64,000 nt of DNA from Flavobacterium pectinovorum (GTDB lineage Bacteria > Bacteroidota > Bacteroidia > Flavobacteriales > Flavobacteriaceae): positions 620,001-684,000 of the forward strand of contig NZ_FRBX01000001.1 in the NCBI RefSeq assembly GCF_900142715.1, in the 5' to 3' direction. Below are positions 53,313-61,073 of the stretch, one piece after another. Position numbers and translations under genes: made by a program. The notes below the pieces were generated by a model. The model had not been told where the DNA came from and searched no databases. It saw only the letters and a program-made list of their open reading frames with translations. The stretch's first letter is position 1; every line of letters begins with the position of its first letter.

Positions 53313-53362
53313 TAAAAAAGTCAAACCCTATAAGAATTTACACTTATAGGGTTTGACAAAAC
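53313..53362 (-). terminator. Terminator of the pectate lyase gene
   Basis: On the minus strand a 15-bp perfect stem (53320-53334 with 53343-53357) with an eight-base loop is followed by a T run. It lies about 85 bases after the pectate lyase stop. Confidence 0.8.
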
Positions 53363-53443
53363 TAAACTAACTAACTCACATTCTCTAAAACCATAGTTTC
53401 AAGTGATGAATTTGAAACTATGAAATTTAAAAATGAAAATTTA

Positions 53444-54550
53444 TTAAAACGATCCGCAAACATTTCCGCCTAAAGTTGGTCCTGCATTTGCAGAAACATC
53501 AGCTTTAACAGCAGCTTTATCAAGTTTTACAATCGTGTACGGAGGTGTAAAAGCGGTTTTACTTCCTGCCTGATTTCCAGATGTATTAGTGAAAACGTTA
53601 TCAACTGCTGTAACAGCCGTATAACCAGTCATTAAATCAATAGGAGTTTTTACACCCTCAAAAACGTTTGATTCTACACGAATATCAGCTTCAAAACCTG
53701 CAGCGATACATTTATTGCTCACAGTACTGTTAAAGAAACTGTTTACGATATGCACTTTTCCAAAACGAACTCTTGGCATTCTTTCTTTACATCCCGGAGC
53801 CCACCAGCAACGAGCGAAAGTAATTCTTAGTTTTCCACGATCTCCCGTAGCACCGTCGCTTGAACCAATTAAGTTAGAATATCTGTGATCATCTGATCCT
53901 CCTGAACCTCCTGCTTTTGGTGGTTTTAGGTAGTGAAATTTAGAATAAGTAACAGAAATATAATCTGATTTGTTTTTGATGTCAAAGTTTCCGTCTACAC
54001 CGTCTCTGAATTCGCAGTGGTCAACCCATACATTTGTACATTCGTCAAGAATTGCATTATCCCAACCATCAGTATCATAAGCACCAGGGCCTTCAAAAAT
54101 AAGGTTTCTGATAATGATGTTTTTACATCTTTTGATGTTAATGATTCCAGAAGCATCTTTGGTTTGATTAGTCGAAACCAGTTTTGCACCGCTGGCACCA
54201 TAAATAGTTTTACCGGTTTGATCTTGAAAAGACAATCTGGTTGTAACAGTAATAGTTCCGCTCACTTTAATAACCTTTACAGAGCTGCTTTCGATAGCTG
54301 ATTTCAATTGAGCATAAGTAGTTACAGTTGTTTCAGCAGCACTTCCACCACCGGTTGTACCACCATTTTGAGAAGCCCATCCCGGAACCTGTGCACAATT
54401 TCCAATTTTTGCTGTCAAATTACCTGAAGCAGGTGTAGTTTCAACAACAGCGCTTGCATCTGTTGATGAAGCAATTTCTTCGGTATTACAACTTGTAAAA
54501 CCTAAAGTAAGTGCCAATACCAAGACTGACAAATTTAATTTTAATTTCAT
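53444..54550 (-). CDS. Pectate lyase, polysaccharide lyase family 1, lipoprotein
   Basis: An extracellular enzyme that cleaves polygalacturonate by beta-elimination. The 368-residue protein has a lipoprotein signal (VLALTLGFTSC), a Ser/Thr-rich spacer, and the PL1 beta-helix domain: IINIKRCKNIIIRNLIFEGP near 136-155, NVWVDHCEFRDGVDGNFDIK near 173-192, YISVTYSKFHYL near 197-208, CWWAPGCKERMPRVRFGKVH near 249-268 (catalytic Arg) and NAGPTLGGNVCGSF at the end. Ca2+ and Arg residues are where expected. It suggests growth on plant material. It is divergent from a Crp-like regulator. Confidence 0.93.
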   Translation of the reverse strand: MKLKLNLSVLVLALTLGFTSCNTEEIASSTDASAVVETTPASGNLTAKIGNCAQVPGWASQNGGTTGGGSAAETTVTTYAQLKSAIESSSVKVIKVSGTITVTTRLSFQDQTGKTIYGASGAKLVSTNQTKDASGIINIKRCKNIIIRNLIFEGPGAYDTDGWDNAILDECTNVWVDHCEFRDGVDGNFDIKNKSDYISVTYSKFHYLKPPKAGGSGGSDDHRYSNLIGSSDGATGDRGKLRITFARCWWAPGCKERMPRVRFGKVHIVNSFFNSTVSNKCIAAGFEADIRVESNVFEGVKTPIDLMTGYTAVTAVDNVFTNTSGNQAGSKTAFTPPYTIVKLDKAAVKADVSANAGPTLGGNVCGSF

Positions 54551-54623
54551 AATAATTTAAGTTTGGGGTTTTTTGTTAAAATATTTAACAGTACAAATCT
54601 GCTTATAATAATTCTTAAAAAAG

Positions 54624-54637
54624 TTGAACAAGTTCAA
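54624..54637. promoter_or_regulatory. TTGAAC-type palindrome in the pectate lyase / Crp-like gap
   Basis: TTGAACAAGTTCAA is a palindrome with a two-base centre. It lies between the divergent pectate lyase gene and the Crp-like gene and could be bound by the regulator. Confidence 0.4.
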
Positions 54638-54716
54638 TATTTTGTATTTTTTTTCGGATAAAATGTTTTTTTAACAATTGTTAAGAGACAAAAATATCAA
54701 AAAGAAGTATTTTTAC

Positions 54717-54728
54717 GTAATCGATTAC
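54717..54728. promoter_or_regulatory. GTAATCGATTAC palindrome in the same gap
   Basis: The perfect 12-bp palindrome has a central CG, the usual style of LacI-family operators. It lies 60 bases before the Crp-like start and 167 bases before the pectate lyase start. A LacI-type regulator is not encoded in the window. Confidence 0.4.
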
Positions 54729-54787
54729 ATCTTTTTTTAATTCATTCAAATACTTACGCCCCCAAGTAAGAATAAAAGTAAAAACAC

Positions 54788-55357
54788 ATGTACAAAGCCC
54801 TCAGATTAAACATTGAACGTAAAATTAACTTAACCGAAGAAGAATGGAAATGCATTATAGAAAAAACCGAGTTTATAAAACTTAAGAAAAATGAATTCCT
54901 GCAAATTCAGGACTCAAACAGTTCTTATGAAGGATTTATTTTAAAAGGTGCTTTTAAAACCTACATTATAAACGACAGCGGAGGAGAAAGCGTTATTTTC
55001 TTCTCTTTTGAAAACGAATGGATGTGCGATCTCGAAAGTTTCTATCATCAAAAGCCTACAACCTACAATATCAAGGCCATAGAAGATAGCGAGATTTTGG
55101 TAATTAGTAAAGCCAACAAAGCACTTTTGTTTGAACAAGTACCAAAGCTGGTGCAGTTTCATATTATTATGGTAGAAAAAGCCAACATCAACATTCAACA
55201 AAGACTTTTAGATGTTTTAAACAAAACCTCAAAACAACGGTATTTGGAGTTTGTAGAAAGATATTCGCATAAGATTGATAAAATCAACAATAAAAATTTA
55301 TCATCCTATTTAGGTGTTTCACACGAATTTCTGTCAAAGATTAAAAAAAGTTGCTGA
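54788..55357 (+). CDS. Crp/Fnr-family regulator, short form
   Basis: A 189-residue protein with a cyclic-nucleotide-binding-type barrel (LKKNEFLQIQDSNSSYEGFI near 33-52, GESVIFFSFENEWMCDLESF near 66-85) and a short HTH at the C-terminus (NKNLSSYLGVSHEFLSKIKK near 168-187). It lacks the N-terminal Fe-S cysteines of the FNR type. It is shorter than the typical 220-240 residues and the recognition helix ends close to the C-terminus. It is divergent from the pectate lyase gene with two palindromes between, so it may control it. The effector is unknown. Confidence 0.85.
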   Translation: MYKALRLNIERKINLTEEEWKCIIEKTEFIKLKKNEFLQIQDSNSSYEGFILKGAFKTYIINDSGGESVIFFSFENEWMCDLESFYHQKPTTYNIKAIEDSEILVISKANKALLFEQVPKLVQFHIIMVEKANINIQQRLLDVLNKTSKQRYLEFVERYSHKIDKINNKNLSSYLGVSHEFLSKIKKSC

Positions 55358-55512
55358 AGAAAGTTGCTGAGATGCTAAGGTTTTAAGCTTTTTAGCAGCG
55401 AAAGTAAAATCTCGCGAAGTCGCAAAGAAAAATAAAAACTTTGCATCTCTGCGATTTTGCGAGCATATCGCGCACCAGCTAAAAAAAACTTAGTGCCTTT
55501 GTGTCTTCGTGG
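55345..55512. repeat. TTTGCGAACTC-type and stop-codon-overlapping repeat (copy 3)
   Basis: AAAAGTTGCTGA, the last codons and stop of the Crp-like gene, is repeated as AGAAAGTTGCTGA right after it. CTCGCGAAGTCGCAAAG, CTTTGCATCTCTGCG and CTTTGTGTCTTCGTGGC follow. The last part starts at the stop of the GNAT gene on the opposite strand. Confidence 0.65.
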
Positions 55513-55519
55513 CAAAAAC

Positions 55520-56026
55520 TTAAACGCGCTTCTCTAAATATATAAACTCCAAAGGCTTATCAGAAACATTAATATGTATGTCGCTTGCAGGAAAAGGTTC
55601 TCTTTCTCCGGTTTCAACATAACCGTGGCGTTTGTACCACGCAATAAGCTCTGAACGAACCGAAACTACCGTCATAATAATACTCGACAATCCCAGAGTT
55701 TTAGCATGCTTTTCGCCTTCAGCTAATAACTTTTTCCCGATTCCGCTATTTTGTAATTCCGGTGAAACAGTTAACATTCCCAAATACAATTGATGTTCTT
55801 TCTCGACCAATAAAACCGACCCAATAATTTGATCGTTTTCGGTATATTTCAGGAATGTATTTTTAGGATCAGCAATGATTTCTGTTAATTCTTCTTCGGT
55901 TGTTCTTTTTCCTTCTAATAAATGAGCTTCTGTTGTCCAGCCTTTTTTTGAAGTTTCGCCTCTGTAAGCTGAGTTAATTAAGGCTGTTAATGATGGAATA
56001 TCTTGTAATGTTACTTTTGTAATCAT
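55520..56026 (-). CDS. GNAT-family N-acetyltransferase
   Basis: A 168-residue acetyl-CoA-dependent transferase. The core has LYLGMLTVSPELQNSGIGKK near 75-94, including the QnsGiGkkLL acetyl-CoA loop, then GEKHAKTLGLSSIIMTVVSV near 98-117 and the C-terminal IAWYKRHGYVETGE near 122-135. The acceptor is not deducible. It is read toward the repeat array that separates it from the Crp-like gene and has no co-directional partner closer than HutD upstream. Confidence 0.9.
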   Translation of the reverse strand: MITKVTLQDIPSLTALINSAYRGETSKKGWTTEAHLLEGKRTTEEELTEIIADPKNTFLKYTENDQIIGSVLLVEKEHQLYLGMLTVSPELQNSGIGKKLLAEGEKHAKTLGLSSIIMTVVSVRSELIAWYKRHGYVETGEREPFPASDIHINVSDKPLEFIYLEKRV

Positions 56027-56091
56027 GGAATTTTTATGCTGTAATTATATTGTTTTAAATATTTTGAATTGCTTCCTGCTTTAGCTGGCGG

Positions 56092-56156
56092 AACAAAATT
56101 ACAATATTGAAAAATGGCTTTAGCCAAAATTATTGAGTTTTTTGCTAAAGTCAATT
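56092..56156. repeat. TTTAGCCAAA repeat, copy A
   Basis: AACAAAATTACAATATTG with GGCTTTAGCCAAAATTATTG and TTTTTTGCTAAAGTCAATTT is a near-copy of 57046-57110. The two copies lie at either side of the HutD gene. Inner GGCTTTAGCC is a perfect palindrome. Confidence 0.7.
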
Positions 56157-56200
56157 TGAGATTTTGATTGCATTAAAGATATTTTCTGCGACTGCAAAAA

Positions 56201-56752
56201 CTACAGTGATTCCAATATTCCATAAAGACATTCATTAGAAAAATCGAGCTTTATATTTTCCTTTTTTGGATTTTCAATCACTAATAAATCATACCGTTCC
56301 AGATCGTATAGTTTCTCATTAATTTTAATAAGGGTTGTATCTAAAGAAAATAAAAGTATCATTTGAGCATTACAATTCTGATTACGCTGTGTTATTTGCA
56401 GTTTGTGATGGCCTATTTTTTCAGAAACCATCCAATTAAAATCAATACCTTTTGTATAAGAAGTCACTTCATCATCCGAATTAAATTCCATGATTTCATA
56501 TTTTTCATATACTTTTTTTTCATTGTTAACCTCTATATCTAAGAAGTTATCAAGCATAACCAAATATCGATAGTAGCCCTTAAATTTAGTAAACTCCGAA
56601 GGCACTTTCTCTATTGTGGCACTGCTTATTCTGAATAGAAAATCTCTATCGCCATAGCTTGCTGTTTCGGGATATATCAGATATTCATATGTAAATCCAC
56701 CGCTCCAAATAGCGGCTGTACAATCTTTTTTAGGAAAAAGGCGTATGTTCAT
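56201..56752 (-). CDS. HutD-family protein
   Basis: A 183-residue cupin-like protein resembling HutD/Ves. The N-terminus SGGFTYEYLIYPETASYGDR near 17-36, then DFLFRISSATIEKVPSEFTK near 37-56 and GYYRYLVMLDNFLDIEV near 59-75 follow the HutD pattern. HutD is linked to histidine utilisation in proteobacteria and its biochemical role is uncertain. No hut genes are present here. It is an isolated minus-strand gene flanked by two related repeats. Confidence 0.75.
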   Translation of the reverse strand: MNIRLFPKKDCTAAIWSGGFTYEYLIYPETASYGDRDFLFRISSATIEKVPSEFTKFKGYYRYLVMLDNFLDIEVNNEKKVYEKYEIMEFNSDDEVTSYTKGIDFNWMVSEKIGHHKLQITQRNQNCNAQMILLFSLDTTLIKINEKLYDLERYDLLVIENPKKENIKLDFSNECLYGILESL

Positions 56753-56871
56753 TTTTAATTTTTTTAATACGAATATCGAGATTTTGAAAGTTCTTTCTCT
56801 TTGCGTTCATAAGTGGGATGCTCAAGTTCACTGTCATTAATTTAAGCTTAAAAAAATAAAATTAGTGTAAA

Positions 56872-56982
56872 TCAAATCTATTTTTATCCGCGTTTTTACG
56901 AAGTAAATCTGTTTTATCAGCGTCAAAATTAGACGCTGATTTTACTGATTCGCTAAAGCGAAAACGCTGATAAAAACGAATT
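56872..56982. repeat. ATCCGCG-type intergenic repeat (copy 2) with inverted arm
   Basis: ATTTTTATCCGCGTTTTTAC with GAAGTAAATCTGTTTTATCA matches 50550-50616. GACGCTGATTTTACTG and GCTAAAGCGAAAACGC follow, giving partial inverted copies. The 73-residue frame across it is not a gene. Confidence 0.55.
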
Positions 56983-57045
56983 TTTCTAATTGTTTTCTTG
57001 ATTTCTCCTTGACTTAATGACATTGCACTCACGCTAACGAGAAGA

Positions 57046-57110
57046 AACAAAATTACACTAGAAAATAACTTTAGCCAAATCATTTATGTTTTTTGGCTAA
57101 AGCCGAATTT
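57046..57110. repeat. TTTAGCCAAA repeat, copy B
   Basis: AACAAAATTACACTAGAAAA with CTTTAGCCAAATCATTTATG and TTTTTTGGCTAAAGCCGAAT, almost the same as 56092-56156. The arms CTTTAGCCAAA and TTTGGCTAAAG are complementary, so it can fold as a hairpin. Confidence 0.7.
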
Positions 57111-57195
57111 ATCAATTTATATGAATTATGAAAATAGTATCTTACAAAAACAGTTTGTTTTTTACTGAAATTTATTTTCGTTTAAGAATTTTAAA

Positions 57196-57203
57196 TATCT
57201 TTG
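57196..57203 (+). promoter_or_regulatory. -7 promoter box of the XRE gene
   Basis: TATCTTTG matches TAnnTTTG and ends four bases before the ATG at 57208, so the message would be leaderless or nearly so. Confidence 0.5.
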
Positions 57204-57207
57204 AATT

Positions 57208-57591
57208 ATGAGTACAGCAATAAAACCAAAACATATCGGCAGAAATATAAGCCGTATCAGAGAGCTTAAAGATATGAAACAGGAAGCACTGGCACAGGCT
57301 ATAGGAACAAATCAACAGACCATTTCGGCTATTGAAAACAGCGAAACTGTAGACGAACAAAAATTAATGGAGATAGCAAATGCTCTTGGAGTTTCTGTTG
57401 AAGCCATTAAAAACTTTTCGGAAGAAGCGGTTTTTAACATTATTGGAAATACTTTTCAAGATCAAAGTGCAATTTACAATTGTAATTGTACTTTTAATCC
57501 TTTAGATAAAGTAGTTGAACTTTACGAACGTTTGGTGCAAGCTGAAAAAGATAAAGTTGAGTATTTAGAGAAATTATTGAATGGGAAATAG
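57208..57591 (+). CDS. XRE-family HTH regulator
   Basis: A 127-residue DNA-binding protein. The XRE-type HTH runs from residue 11 to 63 with GRNISRIRELKDMKQEALAQ near 11-30, AIGTNQQTISAIENSE near 31-46 (recognition helix QQTISAIE) and IANALGVSVEAIKNF near 56-70. A C-terminal helical segment (VVELYERLVQAEKDKVEYLE) resembles a coiled coil. It ends before a bidirectional terminator facing the HEPN gene. It is not in the same operon as the DUF262/HEPN pair, though it could regulate it. Confidence 0.88.
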   Translation: MSTAIKPKHIGRNISRIRELKDMKQEALAQAIGTNQQTISAIENSETVDEQKLMEIANALGVSVEAIKNFSEEAVFNIIGNTFQDQSAIYNCNCTFNPLDKVVELYERLVQAEKDKVEYLEKLLNGK

Positions 57592-57615
57592 ACGTTTTTG
57601 AACATATATTTTAAT

Positions 57616-57652
57616 AAAAAAAAGAGATCTTAATTTAAGATCTCTTTTTTTT
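57616..57652. terminator. Bidirectional terminator between the XRE gene and the HEPN gene
   Basis: AGAGATCTTA (57623-57632) and TAAGATCTCT (57636-57645) form a 10-bp stem, with an A run before and eight T after. Confidence 0.85.
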
Positions 57653-57710
57653 ATTCTTATGTTCGGCTAGCCGGGTTATTACGCCAAAAAGAGCTATTGA
57701 CAGTAATAAT

Positions 57711-58307
57711 TTATGATCCGATCATATTTTCTGCTGCAATTTCTAAAGTCCCAACATATTTGTCAAAATATGTTTGAGTTGGATCATCGGTATCAATCGC
57801 TTTTAAAAAAAAACTAGCTCTTGTTGTATTAGGATTTCCTCCTAATCTCGCTCTGACAAGATTTTCATAATTTAATTTTGCTGTTCCTGAACTATGTGCA
57901 ATAAAATTTCGAACTTTTGTTAGATCTTTTAATTCAGTACTAATTATATTTAAGGTGTTTATAATTCTGTTTGGAGTATTTAAATGTCTTTCAAATCTTC
58001 TTTTTACAGCAGTTTCATCAGTCCACTCAATATAGTTTTTATCTTGATATATAATAGTTCGAATGAGATTTCTGTCACCAATAGTCAGTTTAGGAGTTAT
58101 TGGATCTCCATTTATAACCGTTTGGCCATTTAATAAACAAACAAGAATTTCTTCCAAAAAAACTTCCCAATTTTTATGCAATTGTATAAAAGCAGCTTCA
58201 ACACCACTATCAGTATGTAAGCCAACCGGACTTAGACAATGAGTATATAAGTCTCGTGATTCTGTAATAGTAGCTATAAATTTATTTCTAACTTGTTGCA
58301 ATGTCAT
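57711..58307 (-). CDS. HEPN-like nuclease domain protein
   Basis: A 198-residue helical protein with the HEPN ribonuclease motif Rx4H: KVRNFIAHSSG, Arg133 and His138. The N-terminal helices begin at ESRDLYTHCLSPVGLHTDS and EAAFIQLHKNWEVFLEEILV, as in the MAE_28990/RiboL-PSP-like HEPN families I recall. It is translated directly after the DUF262 gene (two bases between stop and start), which suggests a toxin/defence unit. HEPN domains of this sort cleave RNA in phage defence or toxin systems; activity here is inferred. A terminator follows. Confidence 0.72.
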   Translation of the reverse strand: MTLQQVRNKFIATITESRDLYTHCLSPVGLHTDSGVEAAFIQLHKNWEVFLEEILVCLLNGQTVINGDPITPKLTIGDRNLIRTIIYQDKNYIEWTDETAVKRRFERHLNTPNRIINTLNIISTELKDLTKVRNFIAHSSGTAKLNYENLVRARLGGNPNTTRASFFLKAIDTDDPTQTYFDKYVGTLEIAAENMIGS

Positions 58308-58309
58308 AG

Positions 58310-59359
58310 TTAAGAATATATAGGTCTAATAATTTCTTTTAAAATCCCATGACGATACGTTCTATTTGTCATTTTATCTGTACTACTGGTTGAAGCATTT
58401 TTAAAGCCTTCATATTCTTCATATTCATCATCTCCAGTTATTGTTGAATTAATTTTGTAAAGTTCAGTTTGAACATCTGCAAGATTTTCTAAATTCATTT
58501 CATTTCCTGTATTTGCTTCCAAATCACCAAAACCATATTTTAAATCGTATAAAGCTGTAAATACAGAATAAAATAAGGGCATTCTTTTAAATTCCAATTC
58601 TTTAATATTATCATCTAATAGAATTTTGCATTCTTCCAGTGTTTGAGCAAATCTTTCTTCTAATATTTCTGTATTGACAAATTCATCGTCATATTTTTTG
58701 TATGAATCTCGAATTATTTTCTTCCCATTTTGTATTCCAAAGAGCATTGCACATACTAGTTCTGCAGTAAATTCAACTTCTTTCATTCTACCAATTTGGC
58801 TTTTAGAAATAATTTTATTTTCCTCCCAATATATCAATTGATTTTTTGAAAGTTTATCTATGAATTGTTTAAATACACCGACATATAATGCATTTAATTT
58901 TTCTTGGTCATTGAGAGGAACTGAATATGCGTTTAATCTTGAAAAAATATCAAAAACAGTGGAATCATCGGTTCCAATTAAAGTATTAACGGATAATGGA
59001 TACGATAAAATTATTTGTTGTAATTCTTCAGGTAATTGTGAATACTTTAAACTCGCAACTTCTTCATTATGAATTTTCATGACACTGAAACCATCAGCAA
59101 CAAATTCCAGAATTGTTCTCAATCTCTGTTGGCCATCAACAACTTCTCGAACAGTTTTTCTTTCACGGACTAAGATTTTTTCACGTATAAAGAAAGGAGG
59201 AATTGGAAAGCCTTTTAAAATAGAATCAATTAGATACGATTTTCCTCTTGGACTCCAAACTGTTCTTCGTTGAAATTTAGGAGATAAGATTAATTCTTTT
59301 CTTTCTGACCAACTCAAGATATCATTAATTCTGTAAATCTGAGGTTGAAATTTTTCCAT
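58310..59359 (-). CDS. DUF262-family protein (GmrSD N-terminal domain type)
   Basis: A 349-residue protein with the ParB/Srx-like DUF262 domain: IYRINDILSW near 9-18, LSPKFQRRTVWSPRGKSYLI near 25-44, and the core motif VVDGQQRLRTILEF at about 73-86 (DGQQR at 75-79). NAYSVPLNDQEKLNA near 150-164 follows as in the family. Family members are the nucleotide-binding parts of GmrSD-type restriction and other phage-defence systems. It pairs with the HEPN gene two bases downstream. The C-terminus is helical and unassigned. A TATATTTG box lies at 59479-59486 on the minus strand, 119 bases upstream. Confidence 0.85.
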   Translation of the reverse strand: MEKFQPQIYRINDILSWSERKELILSPKFQRRTVWSPRGKSYLIDSILKGFPIPPFFIREKILVRERKTVREVVDGQQRLRTILEFVADGFSVMKIHNEEVASLKYSQLPEELQQIILSYPLSVNTLIGTDDSTVFDIFSRLNAYSVPLNDQEKLNALYVGVFKQFIDKLSKNQLIYWEENKIISKSQIGRMKEVEFTAELVCAMLFGIQNGKKIIRDSYKKYDDEFVNTEILEERFAQTLEECKILLDDNIKELEFKRMPLFYSVFTALYDLKYGFGDLEANTGNEMNLENLADVQTELYKINSTITGDDEYEEYEGFKNASTSSTDKMTNRTYRHGILKEIIRPIYS

Positions 59360-59580
59360 ATTGTTCTATTTTATTTTAATGTTTCTAAAATTACTACCAA
59401 CTAGTTTATAGGCTAAACATATCTTCGTATATATATCTAAATTCGGGTAGATAAGACAAGTTTTGTTTTCTTACTTTTCAAATATATGTTTTTTTTATAC
59501 TAAATTTCTAACTTAAGATAGAAGAATTCTCTTTTTATTTTTTGAAACAAAATAAATCTAAAGAATATTTTATAAAGAAT
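59360..59580. other. AT-rich leader region of the DUF262-HEPN module
   Basis: About 220 bases of mainly A and T without coding frames. A minus-strand -7 box (TATATTTG) at 59479-59486 is the only signal I can point to; the low GC could indicate recently acquired DNA. Confidence 0.35.
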
Positions 59581-59589
59581 AATTGACTC

Positions 59590-59627
59590 AAACAAAACGA
59601 CTGAAATAAGTCTCAGTCGTTTTGTTT
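59590..59627 (-). terminator. Terminator of thrC
   Basis: AAACAAAACGACTGA (59590-59604) pairs with TCAGTCGTTTTGTTT (59613-59627) around an eight-base loop. It lies 17 bases after the thrC stop on the minus strand. Confidence 0.8.
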
Positions 59628-59643
59628 AATATGATATAATTGA

Positions 59644-60933
59644 TTACCCCAAGAAAGTCTTCAACTCCTCATAACTAGAAATCTTCACACTAACTTTCTC
59701 CTCATTAATAACACTTTCAATTTGTTCCGGAATAGGAAGTGTAATTCCCAAAGCAGGCTCAACGACATCAAGGAATTTAATAGGATGCGCCGTTTCTAAG
59801 AAAACACCAATCGCATTTTCGTGTTTTTGAAGTTCTTTTTTCAAACCTAAATAACCAACAGCACCGTGTGGTTCTGCGATGTAACCGTCAGCTTTATAGA
59901 TGTTTTTTAAAGCTTCAAGCGTTTCTTCATCGGTATAACTGTAGGATGAGAAATCTTTTTCGAAAGCTTTTAAATCATTGTTGTATAATTCCTGAATTCT
60001 AATAAAGTTACTTGGGTTTCCAACGTCCATAGCGTTCGAAATTGTCGCTTTAGAAGGTTTTGGATCGTATTTTCCATTTTCTAAAAATCTTGGTACGGTA
60101 TCGTTTACGTTTGTAGAAGCAACGAAATGTTCAATTGGCAAACCTAATTTCTTTGCCATAATTCCGGCGCAGATATTCCCGAAATTCCCGCTTGGACAAG
60201 AGAAAACAAACGGTTTGTTTTGGCTTTTCAAAGCTTTGTAAGCAAAGAAAAAATAGAACATTTGCGGCAGCCAACGCGCAATATTTATAGAATTCGCCGA
60301 AGTCAGGTTTTTATGCGCTAAAGTTTCATCTAAAAACGCTTTTTTCACCATATCCTGGCAATCATCAAAAACGCCGTCTACTTCAAGGGCTTTAATGTTT
60401 TGTCCTAAAGTCGTCAATTGTTTTTCCTGAATATCGCTCACTTTTCCTGACGGATATAAAATCACAACGTCAACACCGTCAACGCCTAGAAATCCACTTG
60501 CAACCGCACCGCCCGTATCTCCCGAAGTCGCTACTAAAACCGTGTTTTTACTGTCTTTTTTGTCTTTATTAAAATACGCAAGACAACGTGACATAAATCG
60601 CGCTCCAACATCTTTAAAAGCCATTGTTGGTCCGTGGAATAATTCTAACGAATAAATGCCTTTTTCGACTTCCACAACCGGAAAATCAAATGATAAAGTC
60701 TCCGCAATAATTTCTCTTAAATGATCCTCCGGAATATCATCACCTACAAATTGCTGAATCACATCATAAGCAATATTATGATGCGTTAGATTTTCGATTA
60801 CATTAAAAAATGCCGGATTTAAAGGGGTAATATTTTGCGGAAAATATAATCCTTTATCACTCGCTAATCCTTGTATAACAGCTTCTTTAAACGAAACTTC
60901 CGGGGCATTATGGTTTAAACTATAGTATTTCAT
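59644..60933 (-). CDS. thrC: Threonine synthase
   Basis: A PLP enzyme converting O-phosphohomoserine to threonine. The 429-residue protein starts MKYYSLNHNAPEVSFKEAV. The PLP lysine is in HGPTMAFKDVGARFMSRCLA near 104-123, the phosphate-binding segment in VATSGDTGGAVASGF near 134-148 and FSCPSGNFGNICAGI near 244-258. It is the last gene of the thrA-thrB-thrC run on the minus strand, separated from thrB by a repeat-filled gap of 140 bases. A terminator follows. Confidence 0.96.
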   Translation of the reverse strand: MKYYSLNHNAPEVSFKEAVIQGLASDKGLYFPQNITPLNPAFFNVIENLTHHNIAYDVIQQFVGDDIPEDHLREIIAETLSFDFPVVEVEKGIYSLELFHGPTMAFKDVGARFMSRCLAYFNKDKKDSKNTVLVATSGDTGGAVASGFLGVDGVDVVILYPSGKVSDIQEKQLTTLGQNIKALEVDGVFDDCQDMVKKAFLDETLAHKNLTSANSINIARWLPQMFYFFFAYKALKSQNKPFVFSCPSGNFGNICAGIMAKKLGLPIEHFVASTNVNDTVPRFLENGKYDPKPSKATISNAMDVGNPSNFIRIQELYNNDLKAFEKDFSSYSYTDEETLEALKNIYKADGYIAEPHGAVGYLGLKKELQKHENAIGVFLETAHPIKFLDVVEPALGITLPIPEQIESVINEEKVSVKISSYEELKTFLG

Positions 60934-60944
60934 TTTTTTTTTGG

Positions 60945-61073
60945 CTTTAAGCTTTAAGCATTAGGCATTAGGCTTTTCCTAGTGCGTTCAGCTTATTGCT
61001 TTTTTAATTTTTTCTTATTTATATTTCCGCAATAGTTTTAAGCTTATTGCCTAAAGCCTATTGCTTACGGCGT
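60945..61073. repeat. GGCTTTAAGC-type repeat between thrB and thrC
   Basis: GGCTTTAAGCTTTAAGCATT with AGGCATTAGGC on one side and AAGCTTATTGCCTAAAGCC on the other are partly inverted copies. On the minus strand the repeat begins directly at the thrB stop. Confidence 0.6.

Noticed and set aside
54017..54301. 94-residue frame antisense to the pectate lyase gene
   Set aside because: It is antisense to the PL1 domain and has no start signal or domain.
56862..57083. 73-residue frame on the minus strand with a hydrophobic start
   Set aside because: It is made of intergenic repeat sequence (ATCCGCG type and TTTAGCCAAA copy B) and has no homologue I know.
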